The notes under the pieces: generated by a model
What the model was told of the DNA's origin: nothing
The model's database searches: none
The model's input: the letters and a program-made list of their open reading frames with translations, nothing else
NCBI GenBank assembly: GCA_024305745.1
Contig: JAHRBS010000014.1
Coordinates: 69,501 to 133,500, forward strand
Source: Polyporus tsugae
Lineage: Eukaryota; Basidiomycota; Agaricomycetes; Polyporales; Polyporaceae
Direction of reading: 5' to 3'
Length of the DNA: 64,000 nucleotides
Part shown: positions 24,090 through 36,020 of the stretch, piece after piece
How positions within the stretch are numbered: position 1 is the stretch's first letter
Layout: each line of letters opens with the position of its first letter
Made by a program: the position numbers and the translations under genes

Positions 24090-24900
24090 CGCACACTGCA
24101 AGAAAGGCCAAGAGAATCCTCGTTTTGCGGCTGGTGACGGACGAGGCGGGTCCCAAGTGAACGAATGCTGGTGTGTAGCACGTCTCTCGTCGGCATCTAC
24201 GTGTACATGCTCGTCACCAGACCGTCTATGAAAGCGAGAGCGAGCGAAAGCTGATACCCACCGTAGACGATATGAGAATCGCTAAGGGCTCATCCGAGCA
24301 CTAGGCGGGAATGCTATTCCCGCCTACTTCGGATGCCTGCGGGCCCGCCCATGAGCGCATATACCCGCTTCAACTACTTTCAACACGTGAACGCACCTGT
24401 GCAGTGGACTCGGACGAGCATGTCGACCAGGATCTACGGGGGTCGATCGATTCATGGGATGGTGGGGGCATAGAAAATGTCCGCATCTGTAATCTGTCAG
24501 CCAGCGAGAATGCGAACGAGGATACGACAAACTGGCTCCACCCACGGATGAACAACAACACCTCCAACGTCTACTCCGCCGGAAATCTGATATCTACCAC
24601 CAGGCAAAGTATAGTCGGCGATCGCGACCGGCATCGAAATGTACGTCCGACGGCTATACCTTAGTCTGCGTTGCTCACCATGATAAATCGTAGGCCATAT
24701 ATGTTTGGCGTTCGGTCCAGGTACGTATCCGTGAGTTTTCCTCCAAGCGTTTTGAGGCAATGATACACACTGACTAACTTCGGTTCGACAGTGGCTGCGA
24801 TTGCAAAGTGGATATCGCCCGCGTGTCCCGCTCAAGTAACGGACTCATCATCGGGATTGCGCGGCTCGGGTGTAAGTTCAGATTGGGTCCGACAGGTGCA
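24090..24900 (+). repeat. Fragment of the cassette companion DNA
   Basis: Positions 24108-24560 align directly with 13523-13965 and, more weakly, with the right arm at about 37650-38100. The part at 24690-24850 resembles 13360-13460. Orientation is as in the right arm. A perfect hairpin with 11-base arms lies at 24302-24326. No gene is seen. From 24900 to 25386 I found nothing beyond the promoter side of the following BTB gene. Confidence 0.5.
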
Positions 24901-25443
24901 ACGCGAACGGATGGAGCACTTTTTGAGCACGGACCTGATGGATTGTCCGCGATGGTGGTGCGGACCTGATCATGAATATTCCACGTCGCACGAATGTCTT
25001 CCTCCAGCCCTTCGCGTTCGGCCGGAGAGCAGCTTTGCGGCCAGTTTGCGGCAGTGGTGACTCTAGTGAGATAGCTGTCAGGGAATATTAACGCAAGAGG
25101 CGTATACCGATCGCGCCTAGACGGGCCCATCTGCTTGAGACGGTGGCGGTGAGTTGGTCGTAAGTACAGTGGCCAGGGCGTGCGTATGTTAAGTATTAGT
25201 GGTGGCCCAGATCTAGAGGCGAGAATCCACATCTGAGTCCGGGCGGATGTGGCGCACAGAGATCGGCTATCATAATCGGGTTCGCGGGTCGAGTTATGTA
25301 GTATCTTACCTAAGCTTGCACCAATAAGTATATTAATCCCCGTTATCCCTCCTCCCATTCTTCCTCATCTCAACCTCAGCTTACTGTAAGTTACATTGCA
25401 AGAACTCGAGCCACAACGCTGTCAGCCTGCCACCCAGAACGTC

Positions 25444-26560
25444 ATGCCATCTGATCTAGGCCCACCTCGCAAGCGGGCCCGCGTAGAAGGAGACGCAGAC
25501 GCAGACGCAACGGGCGTTCAAAAAGACGAGCAAGTGTGGTTCTCAGACGGGAGCATCGTTGTCGTCGCGGCGAACAAAGTGGCCTTTCGGGTCCACAAAG
25601 GCACCTTGTCCCTTCGATCCGAAGTCTTTCGCGATCTGTTCTCTCTTGCAGTCACACATGCGGACTCGGACGCGGCAACAGCGGAAACAATGGATGGATG
25701 CTCTGTCGTCCACCTCACCGACTCGCCCGAGGACATCCGCCACCTCTGCTGCGGCAAGAAGTACGTCGCTGCGCGCCGCTTCCGTTCTGTACTCCACGTC
25801 CTTCTTACTAATCCTTCTCCGCAGCTACTACTACAGCAGCGATGCACCCATCCCCGTCCCGTTCGCCATCCTCGCGTCGCTTGTCCGCATGGCCCACAAG
25901 TACGCCGTCCTCGACGTCCTCGACGACGCCCTCTCCCGCCTCAAGAAATACTACACCAACGACCTCGCCGCGTGGCAGGATTCCGACTCCCGTGAGCGCT
26001 ACGTCACCGCCCTCGACCAGGACGCCCCAACGGCCATCCACCTTGCCCGGCTGACAAACACCCCGTCCCTCCTCCCGACCGCCTTCATCGTGTGCACCCA
26101 GCTCGCGGCCGCGTGGTTGGACCAGAGACCCGACGGCTCGTACGTGTCGAGGCTCGCCGCTCTTTCCGTCCCGGACCAGGCGCGGGTCACCGTGGGGAAG
26201 GCGCACCTGGTGGAGGCCCGCGCGACGCGTGCGCTCCACCTCCTCGGCGCGGCCCCGTCTGCGCACTGCACGACGCGCGAGACCTGCCAGGCGGCGAAAG
26301 AGGCACCGGTGGTTGCGCTCCGGGGCAAGCCGTACCTCTTCAAGTCGATGAGCGACCGCCGCGCGCTGACTCCCATGGCGGATACATTCTGGCCCCGCCG
26401 TTCGCACTGGCGTAAGTTTTGTGGGAGCTGTCAGGAAGCGCTCGTGGAGGAAGATGAAATGGTCATAAGGTTGTTGTGGAATACCTTGCCAGTCTTGTTT
26501 TCACTGCAGATCGATGGGGAGAGTTGGCCGAGGCGTTCGGTGGCGGAGGCGGGTCCGTGA
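25444..26560 (+). CDS. BTB/POZ-domain protein, copy 1
   Basis: Two exons (25444-25760, 25825-26560) give 350 residues. A basic KRAR patch close to the N-terminus could be a nuclear signal. The BTB fold follows: EQVWFSDGSIVVVAANKVAF, RVHKGTLSLRSEVFRDLF, and a conserved VVHLTDSPEDIRHL. The C-terminal half has the pattern usual in Agaricomycete BTB proteins, with FCGSCQEA and an LWNTLPVLFSL end. Such proteins may serve as adaptors for cullin-3 ubiquitin ligases or as transcription cofactors; the role here is unknown. A near-identical paralogue lies inverted at 45476-46614. Relative to it, this copy lacks twelve bases (four residues) just before the intron, in the BTB helix region after DIRHL. 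That could weaken the fold without breaking the frame. Confidence 0.87.
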
Positions 26561-26639
26561 ATGTAGTATACAGCATACTGTATACCTTCCGTTCGTCAAC
26601 GCGTCACACACACTGCGAGGAAAGCCTATAGAAGTGATG

Positions 26640-27410
26640 AACATTTCCTAGACCTTTCGCTGCACCGGAAAGTCTTTGGAAAAGCGCCTTTCCGGGCTCT
26701 GAATTGGCACCTTTCCACAGCCTTTCCGTTGCGGTAAAATTTTGGTGGAAAGGATACACCCGTACCTCTCACGACAACTCGTCGAAGAATCTGAGAACAC
26801 CGCTGACTCTAGAGGACCTTGAAGTAGTCTCGCTGTAAGTATCACCCTGCGTTGAACTGCGGCGAAGACGCACAATGTCACAGATTGACCGTCTTCGTAT
26901 TGAACAATACCTTGGATTAATGGCACCTGAGAGGGGAAACGGGTGGTTTCTGAAAGCAAGACAGCATACAGTGCGATCTGAATGAAAACGCACTCCTAGG
27001 CAGCGGGCCGTAGCAGTCCTCGATCCAACAGAAACTCCAAGTTTCGTATGAGCGCGCACTCCGTGCCAGCCGTCAGGATCTCGAATCTGGACAGTGGCAG
27101 GCCTTTCCTAAAGCAACCGAGACGGCCATAGGATCCGAAGGGGATGAACTTGGACGTCGTATACGAATTCAACGTCTTCGGGAGGCTGTGGTTTTACCAG
27201 CCGGTAGTCGTGCTCCACGAGAAGTTATAATGAAAATTGGGTCTGCTAACGCGATCCGATCAACCAACGCTCAAGCGAGATATAGGGATCCCTGCGATGG
27301 GCGTACCTGTTACTCGAGTGCTCACGGCCGGTCGAGTTTCGTTCGTGGTTTGTCGTCTGCTAAATGAAACGAACGCGCGTGAAGGACGGAAGTGCCAGTG
27401 GGGCTGAGCA
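26640..27410. repeat. Element X, copy 3 (inverted)
   Basis: The reverse complement aligns with 14080-14830 over most of its length, from the TTCATTTAGCAGACGACAAA landmark (rc near 27350) to the STS(C/R)RERYG remnant near 26770. In both copies the frame after the ERYG region is interrupted. The stretch 26561-26640 before it is the 3' flank of the BTB gene. Confidence 0.6.
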
Positions 27411-27479
27411 GGTCAGGGGATGACAGACCTAAGAGCTTCTGAAATTGTCGGACGTGCCAAAGGGAAGGTGAGGAGCAGC

Positions 27480-28260
27480 GCTGTGCAAGAAAGGCCACGA
27501 GGTCCTCACTTTGCGGCGGGTGACGACGTTCAACTCGGCGCCGTGTTCCTATAAATTATTCCGCAGCGCAAACGAGTCCGCTGGCCGACACGCTGCCAAA
27601 ACGACGTTCCCTCCTTACCCCCTTTCTCGCTCACGCAAGTGGGACCTTCCAGCGTGCACGTTCTCCATGGCCACCACCGGACACCGATGGCATATCCACG
27701 TCCGAAGTCGCCGCCCCACTGTCTCCATTCCGGCTCGGACGAGCTTCCGGCTTGCGGTTTCCCAACACAGAACGAGCTGGAGTTACATTGACATTTGCAC
27801 TGATATCAAGCCAACGGCGTATCCACGAAGACGTACCTTGTTCAAGGGCTCGAGTCTTCCTTTCGTTGATCCCTAGGGCCGACGTCGGAGCCGACCGCGA
27901 CCGCGCATCGTCCTGACGCCCTGGACTATCCCTAGAGTTACGTCGAAGGGATTTCGCAACCTCGAGAAGAGCGAAGAGCGAAAAGGTCAGCCCCCTCTGC
28001 AACCGTGCAAGGAGATGAGTCCGCAGCCAGTGCATATTCTAACCAAGTGGTCGCGCAAATTGTTCGAATGCACTCACCAGTGGACGGGGATGTACGTGTA
28101 CAAGTTGACGGTAACGGGATGCTGTCGGTCCCACCATCATCTAGAGCAGGCATGGTATATTTGTCAGCTCAGCTCGTGTTCTGCACCGACAATGCGGGTT
28201 GCGTACCTTGTGGCTCGCCCTGCTACCTTTTGCCATGCCCTGGACCGGGCTAGGGTGTGA
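27480..28260 (+). repeat. Lone copy of the 7-TM-like gene's 3' flank
   Basis: From about 27527 the sequence follows the right arm at 41817-42560 in the same orientation, through the TATAAATTATTCC string and CCACCATCATCTAGAGCAGG. The 7-TM-like gene itself is absent. Positions 27487-27526 belong instead to the piece seen at 13523 and 24108, so a junction lies at about 27526. No gene is seen. Confidence 0.6.
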
Positions 28261-30046
28261 TTTGTGACCACAGTTCCGATATCACTTGCAAGGTGTTTGG
28301 ACTTGAAAGATGGTGAAATCCATCGGGTCATTCAATTTCAGGCTGTGATAGACTCGAATGACTTGCTAAAGATACAAAAATGGGAGACATCCGCAGGCGG
28401 TAAGCACAGTCGACAGTGGACTGAGACAGGACTGATCAACGAACCGGGAATTGGAACAGCCAGATTGGATGGTCCCGCCACGAACTAAACAGAGGCAAAC
28501 AGGACTGCTCTGGTCGACCACCGGCGACGACCAGCGACTCCATCTCCCTCTTGCCCGCACCCACATCCCGGATGCCGTTCGCCAACCTGTTTCTGGTTGG
28601 AAACAACTACTCGTCTGTTCTGTGAACTGAGCTGCTTAGCTGTACATGCAGATCCGCGTGCCCTCCGAACCTGTGTCCACTGTACCTTGACTGTCCCTCG
28701 ATCTCGACTTCTGGGTTTCATCTGTTTTGAAGGATCGCGAAACCACCTGACCCCCGTCGCGCAAGACCTCGCATTCTCTCACTCTATCAAGCTGGGTAGG
28801 CAACTTTCAAGTGACTGCAAGCTACGCATATACCCGGAGAACGCACACTGTCGAATCGCCCCTTACCCCGCGGAGAGCGGCGATACCTTCGGTTCGTGCA
28901 AGGAGCATGTGTGCGCCTTGGGTGAGTCGGCAGTGCGTCTCGTGAATGTGTTCGGTGTTTCGTCCCGGCCGAACTTGCCTATTTGTACAAGTCCATTTCG
29001 CGTTGAATTGTAGTAACAAATATGTGCCGCTTCAGGAAGCAACCGAGCTGTGGGTTGTTTTCGAAGCATGTACCCTTTGACGCTATTATGTTCATGCGAA
29101 GAAACTAGAGGAACGCGAAGATGATACCCAACGAGGCGACGTGAAGGCAGCTCCTCGTGAAGCAGCGCATATATGTCGCGGCTTGCTAGCGGATGCAATT
29201 GACTTAGAGACGATTATCTACCGGTGCGTATATCTCTGCTTCTTGCTGAATTTGAGTGTTCCTGACATGTCTTTGAAAGGACAGTATGATACCATGAGAC
29301 GGACTCGGGAAGCGGTCTCGTTCTCACACCATGCGGAGATCAGAGAAACTCGTAGTTCCCTCGCAGCATTTGCGACCTCAATCTAGTTTCGATGCGGATA
29401 TCGTTAATCAATCCCGGTGCAGCTTGCGCAGAGAGGATACGGTCGATCCGAGTTCGATTGCTGGACGCAGCGGGTTCCTGGGATCGGCACCACGGCGAAG
29501 GCGCTGTATACCGCTAGGTGTTCGTGTGTGCGTACCATCAGCATCTCCGGAAGCAGGATATTACACCCATTCGGCAAACTTTCGAGTCAAGTCGGAAGGC
29601 GTATCACCGCCATGGGGATCGAACACCCTGCCGGTGGCCATGCACGGAGAGAACTTCTTCCAAGTTGTTGTGGCGACCCGGTCAGTGAGTGCAGCCCTGC
29701 TCGAGTTCCCTGTACTTGGGGTTGACTTCCATTCTCGCAGCTGGCCCTTTCATAACGCGGCGTGGCGGAGGTGAAAACCGAGACCTTATCCTTGTTCCCC
29801 GGCCCCTCACCTCAACGTCCTCAACACTCGTCGAGCTGGACTCCGTGTGTGAGTGATCCATGTCTTTCCGGTAGTGTTTAGCTGTTAATCGACTGCTCTT
29901 CAGAGCCGAGACGAACGGGCTGTATCTTTTCACAGCAGCCTATGGGTCAGCAGCGACCTGCCACTTCCTTTTGACTAGAGTCATGAGTTCGTTCGTTCGT
30001 GGTACGTGTTCCTCCGCCTATTTCTTCAAGCCAGCTCGTTCATAGA
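28261..30046. other. Unresolved stretch upstream of the surface protein gene
   Basis: Several open frames of 60-150 codons occur on both strands, for example 29331-29774 (+) and 28863-29198 (-). None shows a domain, a consistent splice pattern or a second copy in this window. I call nothing here apart from the likely promoter of the gene at 30047. Confidence 0.35.
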
Positions 30047-31523
30047 ATGCCAGGGCTAGGCTCAATACTCCATTATTCACTTCTTTCGTTCTGCGTATTC
30101 TTCATTCCACCTGCCACTGCTGTTTCCGTCAACGTCACGGTCGACGACACGTTCGGGAACGGCGACGGGACCGTGATACCAACGTATCTCCCCGCCAACA
30201 ACACCTGGCATGTCGGCTCCCCAACCGAACAGTGCGATATCTGCACGATCAAGCCCTCCGAGCTCGACACGAGCCAGATCGTCGACCAGTCGTGGCACCA
30301 CGCGACGTACTTCATTGGTATCCCCATCCAGGTTCAGGTCATGTTCCCCGGGACCGCGGTCTACGTGTACAACGTTGTCCCGAACTCCCTCCAGAACGGC
30401 GCGATCACGCTCGTCAACATCTCGTTCACGATGGACGACAAGACCGTTGGGCACTACTCGCACGTCCCCGACTCCAGCTCTGAGATCCTGTACAACCAAC
30501 TGGTGTACACGAATACAAACTTGTCCGACTCGCTCCACACGTTGGTCATGAGCGCGTCGGGCAATGAGCGATCGCTGATTTTCTTCGACTATCTGCTGTA
30601 CACCACCGAGGGCGAGGAGACGGCTTCAGCAAACGCCGCCGTGACGTCTGGTATTCCGTCTTCCACACCCACTGCCTCGTCCACCTCCTCGTCCGTCCGC
30701 TCGACAACGGTGGCAATCGTGGGTGGAGTGGTAGGAGGTGTTGCTCTGCTACTTTTAGTAGCTGCGCTGCTCTTCCTGATCTTCTACCGAGCCCGTCGCC
30801 GTCGCCGCCAGACCGGTCCGCTCACCGAGCGCTCGGACTTCACATCCACGGACGCGATGACACCTTCGATAGCCACTTCCGAGTTGTTCGTCCGCCCTGT
30901 CAGCGTGAGCATGTTCTCGAACGCCGCAACCGTCGCGGGTGAGTAGACGTCTGTCACGCCCTCAGGCTCCCACCCTGTTCTTTGCTGACCGGCCGCTGGA
31001 TTCCATCTGTACACTGGGAGGCCCGTCGCTTGTATCCGACTGTACAACGATCGCGCCCCCCTCTAACCGGTGGTCCAAGTCACGAACAACGAAGTTCGAA
31101 TCCAAGCACGAAGCGGAGTTCAGGTATAGGATCGAGACGCTTCGGCGCGAGATGGTGGGTGCGATAATGCCGTCGTCGCCCCAGCAGCCTGAGCAGGAAT
31201 GGGGGTCGTCGGATGCGTCTGAGAGGCTGAGTCCGGGAGCGATGCAGGCGTTGCAGGAGGAGCTCGCCGGGCTGAGGAGCGTGCTGAGCGCGATGTCGAT
31301 GGGCATGAGGCTTAACCAGCCCGCAATTGAGGAGCTGCTCCCGGGGTATGAGGAGGCGCGTCGGGGTGAGTTTTTTTTCCCTCCTCTGCGTGAGGTGCCG
31401 ATGATCCTGACGCTCGTACGCGCTTTGTCTAGACCTCGCCGGGAACGCGGAATCGGGACCGACAGGGATGGGACGCTCACGGAATCTGGAGGAGGTTGGA
31501 CGTTGTGCACATGTGAAGGCTGA
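30047..31523 (+). CDS. Secreted/surface single-pass membrane protein
   Basis: Exon 1 (30047-30938) and exon 2 (from 31021) join in frame. The start MPGLGSILHYSLL opens a signal peptide with likely cleavage near PPATAVS. An ectodomain of about 170 residues follows with several N-glycosylation sites (NVT, NNT, NIS, NLS). Then comes a Ser/Thr-rich stalk, one transmembrane helix at about 222-247 (VAIVGGVVGGVALLLLVAAL) and an Arg-rich stop-transfer. The cytosolic region has a Pro/Gln segment and a possible coiled coil. This layout is very common in Agaricomycetes, and the ligand or role is unknown. The 3' end is uncertain: a GTGAGT after EEARR near 31368 may start another intron, in which case the last 50 or so codons are wrong. 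A decayed partial paralogue lies at 6684-7075. Confidence 0.75.
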
Positions 31524-32345
31524 GCGGTGTGCGAGAGGATACGCTTTGTAGTGATGCCCATGGAATTTGAAAAGCGGTTATATGTACGTGACTCTGAGGC
31601 ACGGCGCGAAGCTAGAGCGTCTGCCCTCCTCTCTATCATTTGGCCTGACGGTGAGACCTATGTACGGTTTCTCATTCTGTTCAATCCGGCCGAGTTTTCC
31701 CTGACCTAGACCTGGACGAGAGACACGTGTGGTGACAATGATGTAGACATGTCAGTGAGTGCGAGAGGCAGCCATACAGGGCTCTAAGATACAGGACAGA
31801 GTCCCACTCGTGCTTGCGGACGCGGGAGGATGACCGCACGGGGTGGCGTATTGTTCTGCTTTTCCTTGCTTCTCGTACTCGTTTACATGGGCCCTAGCCT
31901 AAACACACGAACTTGAGTTGGATCCGAAACAATGTTCAAAATGCGATACGGGAACAACGAAAGACCGACATACAAGCACCCTACTTGGCTGCAGTGCATG
32001 TGCTGGCCTGCGTGCTCGAGTGCTCCGCGCCATCTCCGCACCACAAACCATGTCCGTCGGTAACCAGCACCGCCGAGCGCCCATGCGATCTGTTACTATG
32101 AAGATTCGTCGCAATTGCGTCGACCATAACGGCGAGATGGGGGTTGGACACATACGTGCAACTTTGCCAGCTTCTCGCAGGAGCCAGGGACTAGGCGCTA
32201 GAATGTACTTGCCAAGATTTCGACATTTTATTCCTCACCCTGTACACCGCTAATTTACACCACATGCCTCTTCAAAAAAAAAGACAAGTACACTACGAAC
32301 ACCATTCCCCGGGGCCGCCACTATTCCCTTTCCACTCAACGAGAA
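31524..32345. other. Intergenic, 3' sides of the surface protein and P450 genes
   Basis: No gene is seen. Around 32005-32100 a short stretch is weakly similar to the last exon of the 7-TM-like genes, but the match is too short to call. Confidence 0.35.
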
Positions 32346-35077
32346 CTACCGCACCTCGAGCACAACCGGAAGCTCCGGCCGCTGCGCCATGAAGTAGTCG
32401 CGGTAGTTCCCCTCGTACGTCCTCGCGTCCCAGCCCTCCTTCGCCCTCATCCTGAACTTCTGCAGGAACGCGCACAGGACCATCCGCATCTCCTGCATCG
32501 CGAGCGACTTGCCCACGCAGTTCATCGGCCCCATCAAGAACGGGATGAACCCCGCCTCGTCATGCCGGAACTCGGGGGGCGACGGCGACACGCCCCGCGC
32601 GGACGGGTCGGACGGAGAGAGGTCGCCCGTCGCGAGGAGCCAGCGCTCGGGCCAGAACTCGGCGGTGTACGGGGCGAAATTGCGCGCGTCGAGGTGGTGC
32701 GAGTAGACGTGCGGCCAGATGCTTGTTCCCGGGGGCAGCACGCTGAGGGTGCCAGGTGAGGGAGAGCGGGGCCGACGAGAAGAGGGATGGGACTCACATG
32801 TCTCCGACGACGATCGTTTTTGCGTCGTGCGGGACGTGGCGCTGGCTTCCTCCTGGGACGGGCGGGAAGACACGCAGGGTCTCGTTACTGTCGCGCTCTC
32901 GTTGTCAGTAATCCAGGTCTCCGTAGGTCGCGAGAGCGGAGCTTACATGACAGCAGTCAGGTACGGCATGTCCCGATGGTGCTTCGTGTCGAGCGCGTTC
33001 TCCCCCGCGGGGTAGAACTTGTCGATCTCGGCCTGCAGCCGCTCGTACACGTCCGGGTGCGTCAGTAGACAGTACGCGATGCTTGTGAGCGCGACTGAGG
33101 TCGTGTCTGCCCCTGCGATGATCGCGAGGTTACCGTCATCTACAAGATGTTGCATTGGCGGCGGAGCCTTGTCCGGAAGGTCTTCGTTGTTCTGTCGTAC
33201 ACCCAACGATCATCAGACGAGACGACCAAGTAGAATACAGTCGACGTACGAGGTAGTGGAAGAGATCCTTCTTCTCGGAACCGTGCTTCAGACGTGCGGT
33301 CGCGCGCTCGGCGCAATTGTTCAAGAGGACCACAAGGTTCCCCGTCACAGCGGGGATCTTCCCGAAGTACATGCCGAGCCACGGCACATGCCCAAAGAAT
33401 GTCGCGGTGCTGTGCGAAGGTTAGCACTATGTTCGCTATCCAGTACCGATGTCGAAGAATACTACGCACACCATGGCTCCTTCAAGCAGCGCCCAGATGT
33501 TGCCCTGGTCGTGTCCCGCCTCGAGGAGCTCCGATCCGCCCCCGAACGCCATGTCACTCATGAAGTCGTATCTATCTCGCGCGTCAGGATCTGCTTCAGG
33601 TTCGCGGTAGAGACGAAAAATTGTCAAACGCACGAGAAGTAGTTGAACCAATTCCCGATATTAACCACCCCCTCGTGTTCCTCGAGCCTCTCAACCAGCT
33701 GGCTGGCGCGCTTCGCGATCAAGGGTTTATACTCTCTTATCGCGGCGGGGCCCATGGCGCGGTTCCAGTTTCTGCGCCGCCGGAGATGCGTCTCCATATC
33801 CTGGATCCCGATCATGGGCTGATCCCTATCCGTGAGCACTCTCCCGACGAAGTCTGGACTCGGCGTGGTCAGTAGAAGGCTGACGAAGGTGTGGAAGATC
33901 GGCGCATGGACGTACGGGGACCCTTGGGGAGACCGGAGGTGCCGAGAAGGGCGTTGAGAACAGTGCTGTTGCGGATAGAGAGCTCATTCGGGCCTAGATG
34001 GAAGGGGTTGAACGTTTGAACAGCGAGTACATTGAAGCAAGAAATCAGGGTATGTGCCCAAGGATCTGTTCAGATTCGTCGACGCAGCGAGATGCCTGAC
34101 TTGGCATCCCGCTGCTATGCTCGCAATACGTCGGGTTTCGACGTCTGCTCTGCTCTTCACCACAATGCGTGCACAAGGACAGCCATTGTGGTCGCCGTGA
34201 GCCGTCATGGGGCCTTCCTCTGGAACCTAAACCTTGCGAATTGTGGCGCAGTCGCTCATCTCTCGTGGCGTCCGCAACGCCGCCCGTGGACACGAAAGGT
34301 CACTAGAGGATATCGGGCAGGTGCCCACGTCTCCCGAGAGTTTGAATATGGGTCTGCGTGCGATGGCAGAGAGGGGTGTGGCATCGGATCGGTGCGAGCG
34401 TGGCAACGAAGCGTCTCGCAGACGCAATAATAATCCACCGAACAACAGCATGGGATGCATTTAGTGACAGGTGCCCGGTGGCTGAACGCCTTCCATCACG
34501 GAAGACTGTTCAGCCAGGGGCTACATAATCAGCCGTCTGGATAGGGTTCGGCTTGAGGAGCGTGTTCCCCAGTCGCAGATACCCTCACGCCAACCGCGAA
34601 CAATGAAAGACGACGCACCGATGCGCACGACATCGCCATACCGTTCATGAAGCGACTTGATGTACCGATGCTGAAAACCAGGAATGCAGACGGATCCCAT
34701 CCAGAACTTGGAAATCTTGCATCCGATCGGACCCGGGTAGCGAGCCAAAGGGTGCATGGGGGAGATGCGGTAGACAAGGACAGAGAAACCGAGCGTCGCT
34801 AGATAGATAGTGAAGTTCACAAAGAGCAAATGGAGAAGAGTGCGTTGGCCGCGACTAGTCGCGAGGGTGAGGAAGATGGGGGGCACGAGAAGAATGGTAG
34901 CGTGGACATTGATATTGTATGTCTCGTACTTCCGGAAAACCTGGTGCGCTGCCTGCGTGTGTTTGGCGGAAGGAGGTTGTCAGCAAAGAGCAGATAGGAA
35001 TGGCGTGGACTGTGACTCACCAACCCGAGCGCAACAGTGATCACAAACACCGGCGAGGAGCTACTGCTGGTTGTCAT
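32346..35077 (-). CDS. Cytochrome P450 monooxygenase
   Basis: About nine exons splice in frame to some 559 residues. The N-terminus holds two or three hydrophobic helices (MTTSSSSSPVFVITVALGL, then ATILLVPPIFLTL and a longer one), followed by the proline hinge ARYPGP near residue 90. The P450 marks are the I-helix AGADTT at about 343-348, the ExxR helix ETLR at about 401-404, WPERW near 457-461 and the haem loop FLMGPMNCVGK with the ligand cysteine at about 503. The usual arginine in the haem loop is methionine; several Agaricomycete P450 families lack it as well. The enzyme is expected to sit in the ER membrane and hydroxylate an unknown hydrophobic substrate. The third intron (33994-34618) is 625 bases, far longer than any other here. 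A 5' fragment of a related gene lies at about 35850-36020. Confidence 0.85.
33994..34618 (-). other. Unusually long P450 intron
   Basis: The donor GTGCGT at 34618 and the acceptor ATCTAG ending at 33994 restore the frame exactly (VVRI then GPNEL, with a split glycine codon). The intron is ten times the size of its neighbours. I found no coding remnant or terminal repeat inside that would name an inserted element. Confidence 0.6.
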
Positions 35078-35849
35078 GGCGTAAGAGCAACGAGCGGGAC
35101 GCGCTTAGGATGAGATAAAAACTGCCGGCTTTTGAGGAGATCCCGAGGGAGTATTCCTGCCGGATAGGGTGTAGTTGGAAAGCCCGATGAACTTTGAACA
35201 AGGTATTACTCACGAGCTAGAAAAGGGGGTCTGCAACGAATTCTACAAGCGCGAGCGCCCCCATCTCCCGAAGCTGCAGAGAGTGCTCACGGGAATGCCA
35301 ATTCGACGTGCGACCTGCTACTGGGAATGGGGGCCGTCTAGCTACCGGACCTCAGGGAATTTGTGCATGACGTACTTGCGCTAGCGGACTCAATACCCCC
35401 TCTCATCCTCCCAAACGAAGACTCTCCCCTTGATCTACGGGCCTGATGCTCGCCCGAGTGCGACAGGGGATGTTGAACCGTGCGGATGCCTGCAGGATTT
35501 CGGCGGCATGCCGGCAACTCGGCGTATGCAAATCTTCGCTCGTGGTGTAGGGGACCACTGGCACCCGGGGGCTCTCACGGCGGTGATTCCTAGTCAGGTC
35601 TCGTCCGTGTAAGTGGTGCGTATGTCCAGCCGTCATAGATCATAGAGGTGCAGATGGTGCAGATGGAAGTCCCTGGACCAGAGTTAGTCACCGTGTTGTA
35701 CGTTGCCTGCATAAGTAGGATTCGTGGTAGATACGCACCGACGTCTCACTAGCATCCTCCTCCTAATACCCGTGTTAGAACGGAGAACAGATGATATCGA
35801 AGTTTTCCCAATCGGACGGACGTCTTGAATCCAAGTCGGTGAGTGTCGG
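35078..35849. other. Intergenic upstream of P450
   Basis: The right neighbour of the P450 start is presumably its promoter. Short frames at 35175-35384 (+) and 35403-35636 (-) have no recognisable product. Confidence 0.35.
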
Positions 35850-36020
35850 CCCTGCTGCACGGTGAGAACGTCAGCCCAGAAACCGAGCGTGGAGAAAGAT
35901 GTCGCGAGTTGACGAACAGAGCCTGGAGCAGGATGCGCTGAGCGGGACCAGCGAGGAGGGTGAGGAGGATGGAGGGGGGGGCACGAAAATAATGGTGGCG
36001 TGGGACTCGGATCGTGTCTG
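35850..36020 (-). pseudogene. 5' fragment of a P450-like gene
   Basis: The minus strand resembles exon 2 of the intact P450 at 34800-34940. It shares CACGCYACCATT with TCGTGCCCCCC, then CTCACCCTC, then CACGCTCGGTTTCT in the same order. A frame break at the extra C run (about 35965) and loss of everything downstream make it a remnant of a tandem duplication. It ends just short of the inverted-repeat boundary at 36222. Confidence 0.5.

Noticed and set aside
29331..29774. 147-codon plus-strand frame upstream of the surface protein gene
   Set aside because: No recognisable domain or second copy, and the composition looks like random GC-rich sequence.
32005..32100. Possible fragment of the 7-TM-like last exon
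   Set aside because: Similarity is limited to about 40 bases of GC-rich sequence and could be chance.
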